From: Burkholderia oklahomensis C6786
GTDB taxonomy: Bacteria; Pseudomonadota; Gammaproteobacteria; Burkholderiales; Burkholderiaceae
NCBI RefSeq assembly: GCF_000959365.1
Contig: NZ_CP009555.1
Span: forward strand, 310,001 to 374,000
Length of the DNA: 64,000 nt
Direction: 5' to 3'
Shown here: piece by piece, positions 46,745-56,357 of the stretch
Position numbering within the stretch: position 1 is the stretch's first letter
How the letters are laid out: each line of letters begins with the position of its first letter
The notes under the pieces: generated by a model
What the model saw: only the letters and a program-made list of their open reading frames with translations
Databases searched by the model: none
Told to the model about the DNA's origin: nothing
Translations under genes and position numbers: made by a program

Positions 46745-49700
46745 ATGAACCTGTCGCGTCCGTTCATCACCCGCCCCGTCGCGACGACGCTGCTCGCGCT
46801 CGGGATCGCGCTCGCCGGCCTGTTCGCGTTCGTCCAGCTGCCCGTCTCGCCGCTGCCGCAAGTCGACTTCCCGACGATCATGGTGCAGGCGTCGCTGCCC
46901 GGCGCGAGCCCCGAGACCGTCGCGACGAGCGTGACGAGCCCGCTCGAGCGGCACCTGGGCTCGATCGCGGACGTCTCCGAGATGACGTCGATGAGCTCCG
47001 TCGGCAACGCGCGGATCGTGCTGCAGTTCAACCTGAACCGCGACATCGACGGCGCCGCGCGCGACGTGCAGGCGGCGATCAACGCCGCGCGCGCCGACCT
47101 GCCCGCGAGCCTGAAGAGCAACCCGACGTATCGCAAGGTCAATCCGGCCGACTCGCCGATCATGGTCGTGTCGCTGACGTCGAAGACGGCGTCGCCCGCG
47201 AAGCTGTACGATGCCGCGTCGACGGTGCTCCAGCAGTCGCTGTCGCAGATCGACGGAATCGGCCAGGTCAGCCTGAGCGGCTCGGCGAACCCGGCCGTGC
47301 GCGTCGAGCTCGAGCCGCAGGCGCTCTTTCACTACGGAATCGGCCTCGAGGACGTGCGCGCCGCGCTGTCGTCGGCGAACGCGAACAGCCCGAAGGGCGC
47401 GATCGAGTTCGGCCCGAACCGCTATCAGCTATACACGAACGACCAGGCATCGCAGGCGTCGCAGTACAAGAATCTCGTGATCGCCTACCGCAACCACGCG
47501 GCCGTGAGCCTCGCGGACGTGTCGACCGTCGTCGATTCGGTCGAAGACCTGCGCAACCTCGGCCTCGCGAACGGCGAGCGCGCGGTGCTCGTGATCCTGT
47601 ACCGGTCGCCGGGCGCGAACATCATCGAGACGATCGACCGCGTGAAAGCGGCGCTGCCGCAGCTGACGGCCGCGCTGCCCGCCGACATCAAGGTCTCGCC
47701 GGTGCTCGACCGCTCGAGAACCATCCGCGCGTCGCTCGCCGACACCGAGCACACGCTCCTCATCGCGATGAGCCTCGTCGTGATGGTCGTGTTCCTGTTC
47801 CTGCGCAACTGGCGCGCGACGCTGATTCCGAGCGTCGCGGTGCCGATCTCGATCATCGGCACGTTCGGCGCGATGTACCTGCTCGGCTTTTCGCTGAACA
47901 ACCTGTCGCTGATGGCGCTCATCGTCGCGACGGGCTTCGTCGTCGACGACGCGATCGTCGTGCTCGAGAACATCTCGCGCCATATCGAGAACGGCACGCC
48001 GCGGCTGCAGGCCGCGTTCGACGGCGCGCGCGAGGTCGGCTTCACGGTGCTGTCGATCAGCCTGTCGCTCGTCGCGGTGTTCCTGCCGATCCTGCTGATG
48101 GGCGGCATCGTCGGGCGCCTGTTCCGCGAGTTCGCGATCACGCTGTCGCTCGCGATCGGCGTATCGCTCGTCGTATCGCTCACGCTGACGCCGATGATGT
48201 GCGCGCGCCTCCTGCCCGAAGCGCACGATCCGCGCGACGAAGGCCGCTTCGCGCGCTGGCTCGAGCGCGGCTTCGAGCGGATGCAGCGCGGCTACGAGCG
48301 CACGCTGTCGTGGGCGCTGCGCCATCCGCGCACGATCCTCATGACGCTCGTCGCGACGATCGCGCTCAACGTGTTCCTGTACATCGTCGTGCCGAAGGGC
48401 TTCTTCCCGCAGCAGGACACGGGCCTCATGGTGGGCGGCATCCAGGCCGACCAGACGACGTCGTTCCAGGCAATGAAGCTCAAGTTCACCGAGATGATGC
48501 GCATCGTCAGCGCGAATCCGAACGTCGCGAACGTCGCGGGCTTCACGGGCGGCGCGCAGACCAACTCGGGCTTCATGTTCGTCGCGCTGAAGGACAAGCC
48601 GGGGCGCAAGCTGTCGGCCGACCAGGTGATCCAGCAGCTGCGGCCGCAGCTCGCCGACGTCGCGGGCGCGCGCACGTTCCTGCAGGCCGCGCAGGACATC
48701 CGGATGGGCGGCCGGCAGAGCAACGCGCAGTATCAGTTCACGCTGCTCGGCGATTCGACGGCCGAGCTGTACAAGTGGGGGCCGATCCTCACGGAAGCGC
48801 TGCAGAAGCGCGCCGAGCTCGCCGACGTGAACTCCGACCAGCAGCAAGGCGGCCTCGAGGCGATGGTGACGATCGACCGCGCGACGGCCGCGCGCCTCGG
48901 CATCAAGCCCGCGCAGATCGACAACACGCTGTACGACGCGTTCGGCCAGCGCCAGGTATCGACGATCTACAACCCGCTCAACCAGTACCACGTCGTGATG
49001 GAAGTCGCGCCGCAGTACTGGCAGAGCCCGGAGATGCTGAAGCAGGTGTACATCAGCACGTCGGGCGGCAGCGCGAGCGGCGCGCAGACGACGAACGCCG
49101 CGGCGGGCACCTACGTCGCGACGTCGGCGGGCACGTCGGCGGCCGGCACGTCGGCGCAGAGCGCCGCCGCGATCGCCGCCGATTCGGCGCGCAACCAGGC
49201 GCTCAACTCGATCGCGTCGAGCGGCAAGTCGAGCGCGTCGTCGGGCGCGGCGGTGTCGACGTCGAAATCGACGATGGTGCCCCTGTCCGCGATCGCGAGC
49301 TTCGGGCCGAGCACGACGCCGCTGTCGGTCAACCATCAGGGTCTCTTCGTCGCGACGACGATCTCGTTCAACCTGCCGCCCGGCGTGTCGCTGTCGAAGG
49401 CGACGCAGGCGATCTACCAGACGATGGCCGAGGTCGGCGTGCCGCCGACGATCCAGGGCAGCTTCCAGGGCACGGCGCAGGCGTTCCAGCAGTCGCTGAA
49501 GGATCAGCCGATCCTGATTCTCGCGGCGCTCGCGGCCGTCTACATCGTGCTCGGGATCCTGTACGAGAGCTACATCCACCCGATCACGATCCTGTCGACG
49601 CTGCCGTCGGCGGGCGTGGGCGCCCTCCTCGGCCTGCTGCTCTTCAAGACCGAGTTCAGCATCATTGCTCTGATCGGCGTGATTCTCCTCATCGGCATCG

Positions 49701-50047
49701 TGAAAAAGAACGCGATCATGATGGTCGACTTCGCGATCGATGCGTCGCGGCAGGGCAAGTCGTCGTTCGATGCGATCCACGAGGCGTGCCTGCTGCGCTT
49801 CCGGCCGATCATGATGACGACGATGGCGGCGCTCCTCGGCGCGCTGCCGCTCGCGTTCGGCCGCGGCGACGGCGCCGAGCTGCGCGCGCCGCTCGGGATC
49901 GCGATCGCGGGCGGGCTGATCGTGTCGCAGATGCTGACGCTCTATACGACGCCCGTCGTCTATCTGTACATGGACCGGCTGCGCGTGTGGGCCGAGAAGC
50001 GGAGGAATCGCGGCGCGTCGGGCGGCGCGGCGATCGCGGGCGAGTGA
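46745..50047 (+). CDS. RND efflux pump subunit (MdtC-like) with Ser/Ala insertion
   Basis: 1100 residues. The ATG directly abuts the previous stop. The conserved relay motif [19 protein letters not shown] and the [21 protein letters not shown] signature are intact. Compared with a usual 1025-1040 residues, there is a Ser/Ala/Thr/Gly-rich insert at about 775-840 ([18 protein letters not shown] and following) between the STSGGS turn and the conserved [11 protein letters not shown] block of the second periplasmic loop. It would project from the porter domain. With the MdtB-like subunit it should form a mixed trimer. Confidence 0.95.
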   Translation: MNLSRPFITRPVATTLLALGIALAGLFAFVQLPVSPLPQVDFPTIMVQASLPGASPETVATSVTSPLERHLGSIADVSEMTSMSSVGNARIVLQFNLNRDIDGAARDVQAAINAARADLPASLKSNPTYRKVNPADSPIMVVSLTSKTASPAKLYDAASTVLQQSLSQIDGIGQVSLSGSANPAVRVELEPQALFHYGIGLEDVRAALSSANANSPKGAIEFGPNRYQLYTNDQASQASQYKNLVIAYRNHAAVSLADVSTVVDSVEDLRNLGLANGERAVLVILYRSPGANIIETIDRVKAALPQLTAALPADIKVSPVLDRSRTIRASLADTEHTLLIAMSLVVMVVFLFLRNWRATLIPSVAVPISIIGTFGAMYLLGFSLNNLSLMALIVATGFVVDDAIVVLENISRHIENGTPRLQAAFDGAREVGFTVLSISLSLVAVFLPILLMGGIVGRLFREFAITLSLAIGVSLVVSLTLTPMMCARLLPEAHDPRDEGRFARWLERGFERMQRGYERTLSWALRHPRTILMTLVATIALNVFLYIVVPKGFFPQQDTGLMVGGIQADQTTSFQAMKLKFTEMMRIVSANPNVANVAGFTGGAQTNSGFMFVALKDKPGRKLSADQVIQQLRPQLADVAGARTFLQAAQDIRMGGRQSNAQYQFTLLGDSTAELYKWGPILTEALQKRAELADVNSDQQQGGLEAMVTIDRATAARLGIKPAQIDNTLYDAFGQRQVSTIYNPLNQYHVVMEVAPQYWQSPEMLKQVYISTSGGSASGAQTTNAAAGTYVATSAGTSAAGTSAQSAAAIAADSARNQALNSIASSGKSSASSGAAVSTSKSTMVPLSAIASFGPSTTPLSVNHQGLFVATTISFNLPPGVSLSKATQAIYQTMAEVGVPPTIQGSFQGTAQAFQQSLKDQPILILAALAAVYIVLGILYESYIHPITILSTLPSAGVGALLGLLLFKTEFSIIALIGVILLIGIVKKNAIMMVDFAIDASRQGKSSFDAIHEACLLRFRPIMMTTMAALLGALPLAFGRGDGAELRAPLGIAIAGGLIVSQMLTLYTTPVVYLYMDRLRVWAEKRRNRGASGGAAIAGE

Positions 50048-50541
50048 CGCGCCGGGCGGGCTCGACGCGGGCGGGGCGCGCCGATCCGCGCGGCGCCCGC
50101 GGCACGCGCGCCGGCCTCGCGGATCGTCGGCCGTGCGTTGACATGCCGTCTCTCGCGCCGCGCCCGGGCGACGGCGCCGCGCCGCCCGCATCGCGCGAAA
50201 GCGCGTCGCCCGGCCTCTCCGTCGCGTGCGAAGCCGCCGTGTCACAAATGCTTACGCCTGATACGAAGCCCGTCGTCTATTCATGAATGAGCGGGCCGCG
50301 CAGCCGGCGGGAAAAACCACCGCCGCGCCGCGCCGCCCGCGAACGCCCCGGCACCGGCGATCGGCACGGATCCGCGCACTTGCGCCGTCATGTGCGCCAG
50401 CCCGCCGCCGCGCGCCGGACCTTGATCCGAATCTCGTTTCGGCGCCAACGATCGGACGCGAATTCGGCATACACTTGTACGTTCGTCGTCAGTCCCTCGT
50501 GGAGGGCGCCATTGACGCAGCGCAATGCAAGGAGCGGTTTC
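50048..50541. other. Intergenic region after the RND operon
   Basis: About 490 very GC-rich bases with no convincing gene; the frames running through it are extensions or shadows of neighbours. I found no obvious terminator T-run. An AAGGAG ribosome-binding site for the next gene is at 50528-50533. Confidence 0.45.
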
Positions 50542-51171
50542 ATGTCGATGAAGGTACTGCTGATTGGCGCGTCCGGCCGCACGGGCCGCGCGCTCGCGGA
50601 CCTGCTGCTCAAGCAGCAGGATTTCGAGGTCACGGCGCTCGTGCGCCGGCCGGATTACGCGCTGCCGGGCGCGAAAGTCGTCGTCGCCGACCTGGAAGAC
50701 GACTTCTCGTCCGCGTTCAGCGGCATCACGCACGCGATCTACGCGGCGGGCTCCGCCGAATCCGAAGGCGCGGCCGAGGAGGAGCGGATCGACCGCGACG
50801 CCGTTGCGCGCGCGGCCAAGTATGCGAAGGCGCACAACGTGCAGAAGCTCGTCGTGATCAGTTCGCTGAGCGCGTACTGGCCGGAGCGCAGCCCCGAGTT
50901 CCTGCGCCATTACTCGCAGATGAAGCGCGAAGGCGACGACCGCGTGATCGCGTCGGGCATCGACTACGTGATTCTGCGGCCGGGCCCGCTGTCCGACGAT
51001 CCGGGCATCGGCAAGATCGCGCTCACCGAGGAGCGGCTCGACAACGCGCCGCCTGTCGCGCGTCAGGACGTCGCATGGGCGGCGATCGAGGCGATCAAGC
51101 TCGGCATCTCGAAGAAGACGATCGGCTTCGTCGGCGGCGGCGTGCCGATCGAGCAGGCGCTGCGCGCCTGA
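50542..51171 (+). CDS. NAD(P)H-binding SDR-type oxidoreductase
   Basis: 209 residues, chosen from the ATG at 50542 with AAGGAG upstream; the alternative ATG at 50548 is two codons later, and the long frame to 50287 is rejected. The glycine-rich loop LLIGASGRTGRALADLL (Gly-x-x-Gly-x-x-Gly) and the VVISSLSAYWPE segment place it with the atypical SDR/NAD(P)-binding family (YtfG/YhfK-like). No active-site Tyr-x3-Lys of classical SDRs is obvious, apart from HYSQMKREGD, which is the atypical form. It may reduce a quinone or act as a redox sensor. Single gene. Confidence 0.9.
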   Translation: MSMKVLLIGASGRTGRALADLLLKQQDFEVTALVRRPDYALPGAKVVVADLEDDFSSAFSGITHAIYAAGSAESEGAAEEERIDRDAVARAAKYAKAHNVQKLVVISSLSAYWPERSPEFLRHYSQMKREGDDRVIASGIDYVILRPGPLSDDPGIGKIALTEERLDNAPPVARQDVAWAAIEAIKLGISKKTIGFVGGGVPIEQALRA

Positions 51172-51304
51172 ACGAACGGGCCGGGCGCGCGGCGCGTCCG
51201 CCGGCCCCGGCTGCCGGCATCGCGCCCGGCATGCCCCCCGCCGGCGCCCGCTCCAGGCGCGGCTGCCGCATCCCGCCCCCGCGCCCGAGACGCGGCCGCC
51301 GCCG

Positions 51305-51853
51305 TCACGGCTGCTTGTGCGACGCCGCCCACGCCTTCACCGCGTTCAGCGTGTTCTCGACGTGCTTGTCAGGCGACAGGCTCGTGTACCCATAGAGAAT
51401 CTTCCCCTCCGGCGAAATCACGTACGACACGCGGTTCGCCTTCGAAATCGCCGGCAGCTTCGCGTCGTATTCGCGGATGATCTTCGCATCCGGGTCCGCG
51501 GCGACCGGGAACTTGCTGCGGCACTCGCTGACCGAAAACTTCGTCAGCGTGCCGATGTCGTCCGCCGACACGCCGATCACCGTCGCACCATACTGTTTGT
51601 AAGCGTCGACCGCGTCGGCGAACGCATGCGCCTCGATCGTGCAGCCGGTCGTGAACGCGGCCGGATAGAAGTACAGCACGACGGGCCCTTTCTTCAGCGC
51701 GTCGGCGAGCGAGTACGTGTAGGTCTTGCCGCCGAGCGACGCCTGCGCGCTGAACTCGGGCGCCGCGTCGCCGACCTTCAGCACCGCATGGGCCGCGACC
51801 GTGTACAGCGCGAAGAGCGCGGCCGCCGCGCCCATTGCCAGTTTTCGATTCAT
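51305..51853 (-). CDS. Exported peroxiredoxin (BCP/PrxQ-like)
   Basis: 182 residues with a signal peptide (about 1-23, cleaved after AHA), unusual for the mostly cytoplasmic PrxQ group. The peroxidatic cysteine is Cys71 in YFYPAAFTTGCTIEA, and Cys111 in VSECRSKFPV is a possible resolving cysteine. It should reduce hydrogen peroxide or organic hydroperoxides in the periplasm, which needs a periplasmic thiol donor not seen nearby. The start ATG at 51851-51853 gives a clean signal sequence. It is divergent from the GGDEF/EAL gene. Confidence 0.93.
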   Translation of the reverse strand: MNRKLAMGAAAALFALYTVAAHAVLKVGDAAPEFSAQASLGGKTYTYSLADALKKGPVVLYFYPAAFTTGCTIEAHAFADAVDAYKQYGATVIGVSADDIGTLTKFSVSECRSKFPVAADPDAKIIREYDAKLPAISKANRVSYVISPEGKILYGYTSLSPDKHVENTLNAVKAWAASHKQP

Positions 51854-52050
51854 CTGAGTCCTCGTCTTCGAATGTCCATACGTTCAACAGGGTCTGGCGC
51901 CCGGCAAGCCGGCCGCACGCGTTCGCATCCCGAACTGTCGCACATGACGAAATGCTCTAGATCGTTTCTTCCCTGACACTAAAGAATCGGCACAATGCGC
52001 CGTTATTGCGTCCGGACACCGGTTCCAGCCCCTTCACGCCAGCGAGAAAC

Positions 52051-53886
52051 ATGGAAGCCATCAGGAACAAAACGCCCCGCAAGGGCTCCTGGCGCGCCGC
52101 ACTTCACAAGCTCCGCCGCTTCGCTTGGTCGGGCGGCGCGCTGATGCCCGCGCGCGCCGGCACGCCGCGCGCCGACGATACGGTCCGAAGCTGGTTGGAG
52201 CAAACCGTCGGTGCGGTCGATTTCCTCGCTCACGTGGATCGCGATCTGCGCTTCCTGTACGTGTCGGACGCGAGCCTGCGCTTCATCGGCTACCACCGCG
52301 ACTATCTGCACACGCTGACGCTGCGCGACCTGATCCCCGAGCAGGATACCGCGACGCTCGACGGCCTGCTCGCACGCGCGTCGGAGACGGGCGACGTCGA
52401 GAAGGCGACGCTGTGCCTCGTCAAATCGCTGACCTACCCGCTCGACGTCGAGGTGCGCGCGGTGCGCAGCCGCCATCACGGCGTCGACGGCTTCGCGATC
52501 GCGGCGTTCGACGTGTCGTCGTGGCGCGCGATCGAGGCGCGGCTCACGTACGAGCTGCACCACGATCCGATGACGGGGCTCGACAACCTGTCCGCGCTGC
52601 TGCCCGCGCTGATGCGCGCGCAGCAGACGGCCGACGAAGGCGGCGGCTGCACCGCGCTCATCCTCCTCGATCTCGACGACTATCAGCGGATCAACCGCGC
52701 GCTCGGCTACGACGCGGGCGACGCGCTGCTGCGCGACACCGCGCAGCGGCTGCAGCGGCTCGCGACGCGCGGCGAGAGGCTCGCGCGCGTCGCGAGCGAC
52801 AAGTTCGCGGTGATGCTGAGCGCGCCGACGCGCGTCGCCGCGATCGACGCGGCGGAGGCGCTCGCGCGGCAGCTTCAGACGGCGGTCCAGCAGCCTTACG
52901 CGCACGGCGGGCAAGCGGTGCACCTGTCGGCGAGCGCCGGCATCGCGATCTACCCGGATGCGCGCGCCGCCTCGAAGCACGCGCAGCATCACAGCCCGCT
53001 CTTGCGGCGCGCGGACCGCGCGCTCGCGCAGGCGAAGGCGGCGGGCGGCAACGCGCTCGCCTTCCATCAGCCGACCGACGACCCGGCCGACGCCGAGCGC
53101 CTGAAGCTCGAAGCCGATCTCTACAACGGCGTGCGCAACGGCGAGTTCTCGCTGCACTTCCAGCCGATCACGAAGAGCCACACGGGCGCCGTCGTCGGCG
53201 TCGAGGCGCTGATCCGCTGGCACCATCCGGTGCACGGACTCGTCGCGCCGGCGACGTTCATTCCGCTCGCCGAATCGATCGGCCTCATCAACTATCTCGG
53301 CAACTGGGTGCTGAAGGCCGCGTGCATGCAGCTCGTGTCGTGGGACCGGCAAGGGATCGCGCTGCAATACGTGGCCGTCAACGTGTCGCCGCAGCAGTTT
53401 CGCGATCCGCGCTTCACGCAGAGCGTGCGCGACGCGATCAAGCTGACGGGCATCGACCCGTGCCGAATCGTCCTCGAGATCACCGAAAGCCTGCTGATGC
53501 ACGATCCGAATCACGCGAAGACGCTGCTCGAGGAAGTGACCGAGCTCGGCATCCGATTCGCGGTCGACGACTTCGGCACCGGCTATTCGAGCCTCGCGTA
53601 CCTGCAGAGCTTCCCGCTCGCGAAGCTGAAGATCGACCGCAGTTTCGTCGAAAATCTGTTGACGTCGAGAAATGACCGCGCGATCGTGTCGGCGGTCGTC
53701 GGCCTCGCGCAGACGCTCGAGCTCGAGCTCGTCGCCGAGGGCGTCGAGACCGAGGCGCAGCGCACGCTGCTGACCGAGATGGGCTGCAACCACATTCAAG
53801 GCTGGCTCGTCTGCCAGGCGCTGCCGTCGGAGGAACTCGCGCAGCGCTTCGAAGCGCAGGAGCTGTATCTGCACGAAACCGCGTGA
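52051..53886 (+). CDS. PAS-GGDEF-EAL c-di-GMP phosphodiesterase
   Basis: 611 residues. A PAS domain (about 50-155) is followed by a GGDEF domain (about 165-340) whose catalytic motif reads ASDKF (248-252) instead of GGDEF, so cyclase activity is unlikely. The EAL domain (about 355-605) is intact: EAL at 385-387, LEITES, the FAVDDFGTG Asp pair and VAEGVET. It should be a c-di-GMP phosphodiesterase with the degenerate GGDEF as a regulatory (possibly GTP-binding) part. The ATG at 52051 is chosen over 52006. The architecture resembles Burkholderia CdpA, which controls motility and biofilm, but identity is unproven. Confidence 0.93.
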   Translation: MEAIRNKTPRKGSWRAALHKLRRFAWSGGALMPARAGTPRADDTVRSWLEQTVGAVDFLAHVDRDLRFLYVSDASLRFIGYHRDYLHTLTLRDLIPEQDTATLDGLLARASETGDVEKATLCLVKSLTYPLDVEVRAVRSRHHGVDGFAIAAFDVSSWRAIEARLTYELHHDPMTGLDNLSALLPALMRAQQTADEGGGCTALILLDLDDYQRINRALGYDAGDALLRDTAQRLQRLATRGERLARVASDKFAVMLSAPTRVAAIDAAEALARQLQTAVQQPYAHGGQAVHLSASAGIAIYPDARAASKHAQHHSPLLRRADRALAQAKAAGGNALAFHQPTDDPADAERLKLEADLYNGVRNGEFSLHFQPITKSHTGAVVGVEALIRWHHPVHGLVAPATFIPLAESIGLINYLGNWVLKAACMQLVSWDRQGIALQYVAVNVSPQQFRDPRFTQSVRDAIKLTGIDPCRIVLEITESLLMHDPNHAKTLLEEVTELGIRFAVDDFGTGYSSLAYLQSFPLAKLKIDRSFVENLLTSRNDRAIVSAVVGLAQTLELELVAEGVETEAQRTLLTEMGCNHIQGWLVCQALPSEELAQRFEAQELYLHETA

Positions 53887-53919
53887 CGCACGCCGCGGGC
53901 TTTCTCAATCACTGATCGT

Positions 53920-55377
53920 ATGCCAATCACCGCACAACTGCCGCGAACGGCGCTGCTCGACAAGCTCTGGGCCCGGATGAACGAGCGCGGCGATTTTCCG
54001 CTGCTGTCGGACGCGCTGCGCGCGACGATGGCCGCGATGAAGAACGACGACCTCGACTTCACGGCGCTCGTGCGCGTCGTGCTGTCGGACTTCGCGCTGA
54101 CGCAGAAGGTGCTGCGGCTCGCGAACTCGGCGATGTACATGGCGTTCGGCGGCAACATCACGACCGTCACGCGCGCGCTGATGGTGCTCGGGATGGACGC
54201 CGTCGGCCATCTCGTCGTCGGGCTCAAGCTCGTCGACCACTTTCATCAAAGCGCGCCGCGCCGCATCGACGCGAAGCTCGAACTGAACCGCGCGCTGCTG
54301 TCCGGCTGCGTCGCGCGCAAGCTGACCGAGCACGTCGACCTGCGCGCGGGCGAAGAAGCGGTCGTCTGCACGCTGATGCGGCAGGTCGGCAAGCTGCTCG
54401 TCGTCTGCTATCTCGACGCCGAGTGGGAAGAGATCCGCCGGCGCGCGGCCGAGCATGACGACGACGACGAAGCCGCATGCCGCGCGGTGCTCGGCGTCGG
54501 CTTCGACGAAATCGGCCTCGAGGCGGCGTCCCGCTGGCGGCTGCCGGAGCTGATCCGCGCCGGCATGACGCGCTTCGACGCGAACGACGGCGCGCCGCAC
54601 GACGTCCAGTGGCTGCGTGCGGTGAGCCACTGCTCGACCGAGGTTGCGGCCGCGCTCACGTCGATGCACGCGCAGCAGCGCGACGCGCGGATCGCGGCGC
54701 TCGCGCATCGCTTTCACGGCGTGCTCGGCGCCGATGCCGACGAGCTCGCCGAGATCGCCGCGTCGCTGTCGCGCGAGGAGACGAGCGACACGGTGATGCG
54801 CGAGATCGTCGAGCTGCGCGCGAACGCGGACAAGATCGCGCGCGGCGCGTCGAACCCGCAGGCGTGCCTCGAAGCGGGCCTCGCGGATCTGCGCGCGCTG
54901 CCGTCCGAGCACGTGCTCGGCCCGGTGCTCGCGCTCGCGTCCGAAAGCGTGCTCGCGGGCCTCGCATTCACGCGCACCGTGATGTTCGTGCGGCGCGACG
55001 ACGGCACGTTCGCCGCGCGGCTCGGGTTCGGTCCGGACGTCGACGCGCAGCTCGAGCGGTTGCGCTTTCACGAGACGTTCGAGCCCGACGTGTTCCACCT
55101 CGCGATCACGAACTCGGTCGGCATCTTCATCGAGAACGCGCGCGACCCGAAGATGGTCAAGCGCCTGCCCGCGTGGTATCTGGACGCGTTCGACGACTCG
55201 CGCGCATTCGTGCTGCTGCCCGTGGTCGCGGAGCAGAACGCGGTCGCGCTGCTGTACGGCGACTGGGCGGCCGGCCAGCCGGCGCGCAAGATCACGCAGC
55301 AGGAAATGGGCGTGCTCAACGAGCTCGCGGCCGAGCTCGGGCGCTTCTTTCGCGGCGCGCAGGGCGACGACAAGTGA
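53920..55377 (+). CDS. HDOD-domain signalling protein
   Basis: 485 residues. The N-terminal HDOD domain is about 15-220 (FPLLSDALRATMAAM, LRLANSAMYMAFG, ALMVLGMDAVGHLV). The histidine-aspartate core of an active HD enzyme is replaced (TLMRQVGKL), as in most HDOD proteins, so it is probably a scaffold. A GAF-like C-terminal region (about 310-480) ends it. It begins 33 bp after the PAS-GGDEF-EAL gene and is probably co-transcribed, which couples it to c-di-GMP signalling. A strong hairpin follows. Confidence 0.9.
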   Translation: MPITAQLPRTALLDKLWARMNERGDFPLLSDALRATMAAMKNDDLDFTALVRVVLSDFALTQKVLRLANSAMYMAFGGNITTVTRALMVLGMDAVGHLVVGLKLVDHFHQSAPRRIDAKLELNRALLSGCVARKLTEHVDLRAGEEAVVCTLMRQVGKLLVVCYLDAEWEEIRRRAAEHDDDDEAACRAVLGVGFDEIGLEAASRWRLPELIRAGMTRFDANDGAPHDVQWLRAVSHCSTEVAAALTSMHAQQRDARIAALAHRFHGVLGADADELAEIAASLSREETSDTVMREIVELRANADKIARGASNPQACLEAGLADLRALPSEHVLGPVLALASESVLAGLAFTRTVMFVRRDDGTFAARLGFGPDVDAQLERLRFHETFEPDVFHLAITNSVGIFIENARDPKMVKRLPAWYLDAFDDSRAFVLLPVVAEQNAVALLYGDWAAGQPARKITQQEMGVLNELAAELGRFFRGAQGDDK

Positions 55378-55430
55378 CGCGCGCGATCATACGCGGCCAC
55401 GCACGACGCATATCACCGCCCTTCGGTCAA

Positions 55431-55463
55431 AAGCGGCAAACGGGCTCGCCCCGTTTGCCGCTT
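55431..55463 (+). terminator. Terminator hairpin after the HDOD gene
   Basis: AAGCGGCAAACGGG (55431-55444) pairs perfectly over 14 bp with CCCGTTTGCCGCTT (55450-55463) across CTCGC. The T-run after it is weak (CGTTCTTTC), so termination may be partly Rho-dependent or bidirectional with the convergent operon. Confidence 0.8.
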
Positions 55464-55574
55464 CGTTCTTTCACGACTTGATCGCACGCGAAACGCGCGC
55501 CGCCCTGCCCCGCCCGCGTGCCGCAAGCCCGCGTGCCGCAAACGCGGCAAGCGCGGCCGCCGCGCGCACCCGCG

Positions 55575-56357
55575 TTACGGCCGGCCCGCGTAATACCGCG
55601 CGGCGGCCGCGATCTCGTCGGGCGTCATCTGCCGCGCGACGTTGCGCATCTGCTCGCTGATGTCGTTGTGCCGCGCGCCCGATGCGAACGCCTGCAACTG
55701 CGCCTTGATGTAGACCTCGGGCTCGCCTTCGAGCCACGGCCCGCCGACCTTGTTGTCCATCCCGCCGTGGCACGACGCGCACGGCGCGATGTTGCGCATC
55801 GGCGCGCCGCTCGCGACGATCTTCGGCGGATTCGCGGCGGGCTTCGCCGCGGCGCGCGGCAGATATGAATAGAACGCCGCGAGATCGCGCATGTCCTGAT
55901 CGGACAGATTCACGACCATCGGCGCCATCACCGCGTTCGTGCGCGCGCCCGCCTGGAAGTCCTTCAGCTGCTTGTAGATGACGGCCGCATACTGGCCCGC
56001 GAGGTTCGGCGAATTCGCGTCGCTCATCCCGCGCGCGCCGTGACACATCGTGCAGCGCATCGCGAGCGTCGCGCCGCGGCCGATCGACAGGCTGTCCGTC
56101 CGCGTCATCATCTGCGGCGTGACGACGACGGCGCTCGTCTTGACCGTCGCCGGCTCCGGCTGCGACGGCAGCCACGCGCGCGGCACGCCGGCCGCGCTGC
56201 AGATCGCGTTCCAGATGCCCTGGAACTGCGCATCCTTCTGCACGGACGGCAGCCAGACGAAGCCGATCAGCACCGACGCGACCACCGCGAACAGCGTGAG
56301 CCCGACGCTGACCGTAAACCAGCGGTTGCGAATCGAAAACAGACGTTCCGTGCTCAT
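55575..56357 (-). CDS. Di-haem c-type cytochrome, membrane-anchored
   Basis: 260 residues with an N-terminal membrane anchor (about 12-35). Two haem-binding motifs, CTMCH (about 102) and CASCH (about 194), lie in two cytochrome-c4-like halves. The start ATG at 56355-56357 overlaps the oxidase subunit I stop by 4 bp. It is the last gene of the six-gene leftward operon and probably donates electrons to the CuA site or stays bound to the oxidase. The second half ends near the C-terminus (AAAARYYAGRP). Confidence 0.92.
   Translation of the reverse strand: MSTERLFSIRNRWFTVSVGLTLFAVVASVLIGFVWLPSVQKDAQFQGIWNAICSAAGVPRAWLPSQPEPATVKTSAVVVTPQMMTRTDSLSIGRGATLAMRCTMCHGARGMSDANSPNLAGQYAAVIYKQLKDFQAGARTNAVMAPMVVNLSDQDMRDLAAFYSYLPRAAAKPAANPPKIVASGAPMRNIAPCASCHGGMDNKVGGPWLEGEPEVYIKAQLQAFASGARHNDISEQMRNVARQMTPDEIAAAARYYAGRP

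Noticed and set aside
43514..47332. A 1272-residue minus-strand frame opposite the RND pumps
   Set aside because: Antisense shadow; the plus-strand genes are unmistakable.
44452..50286. A 1944-residue plus-strand frame across the RND pump genes
   Set aside because: It is out of phase with two well-supported pump genes, is Arg/Asp/Ala-rich and shows no domain; it is a shadow of high-GC codons.
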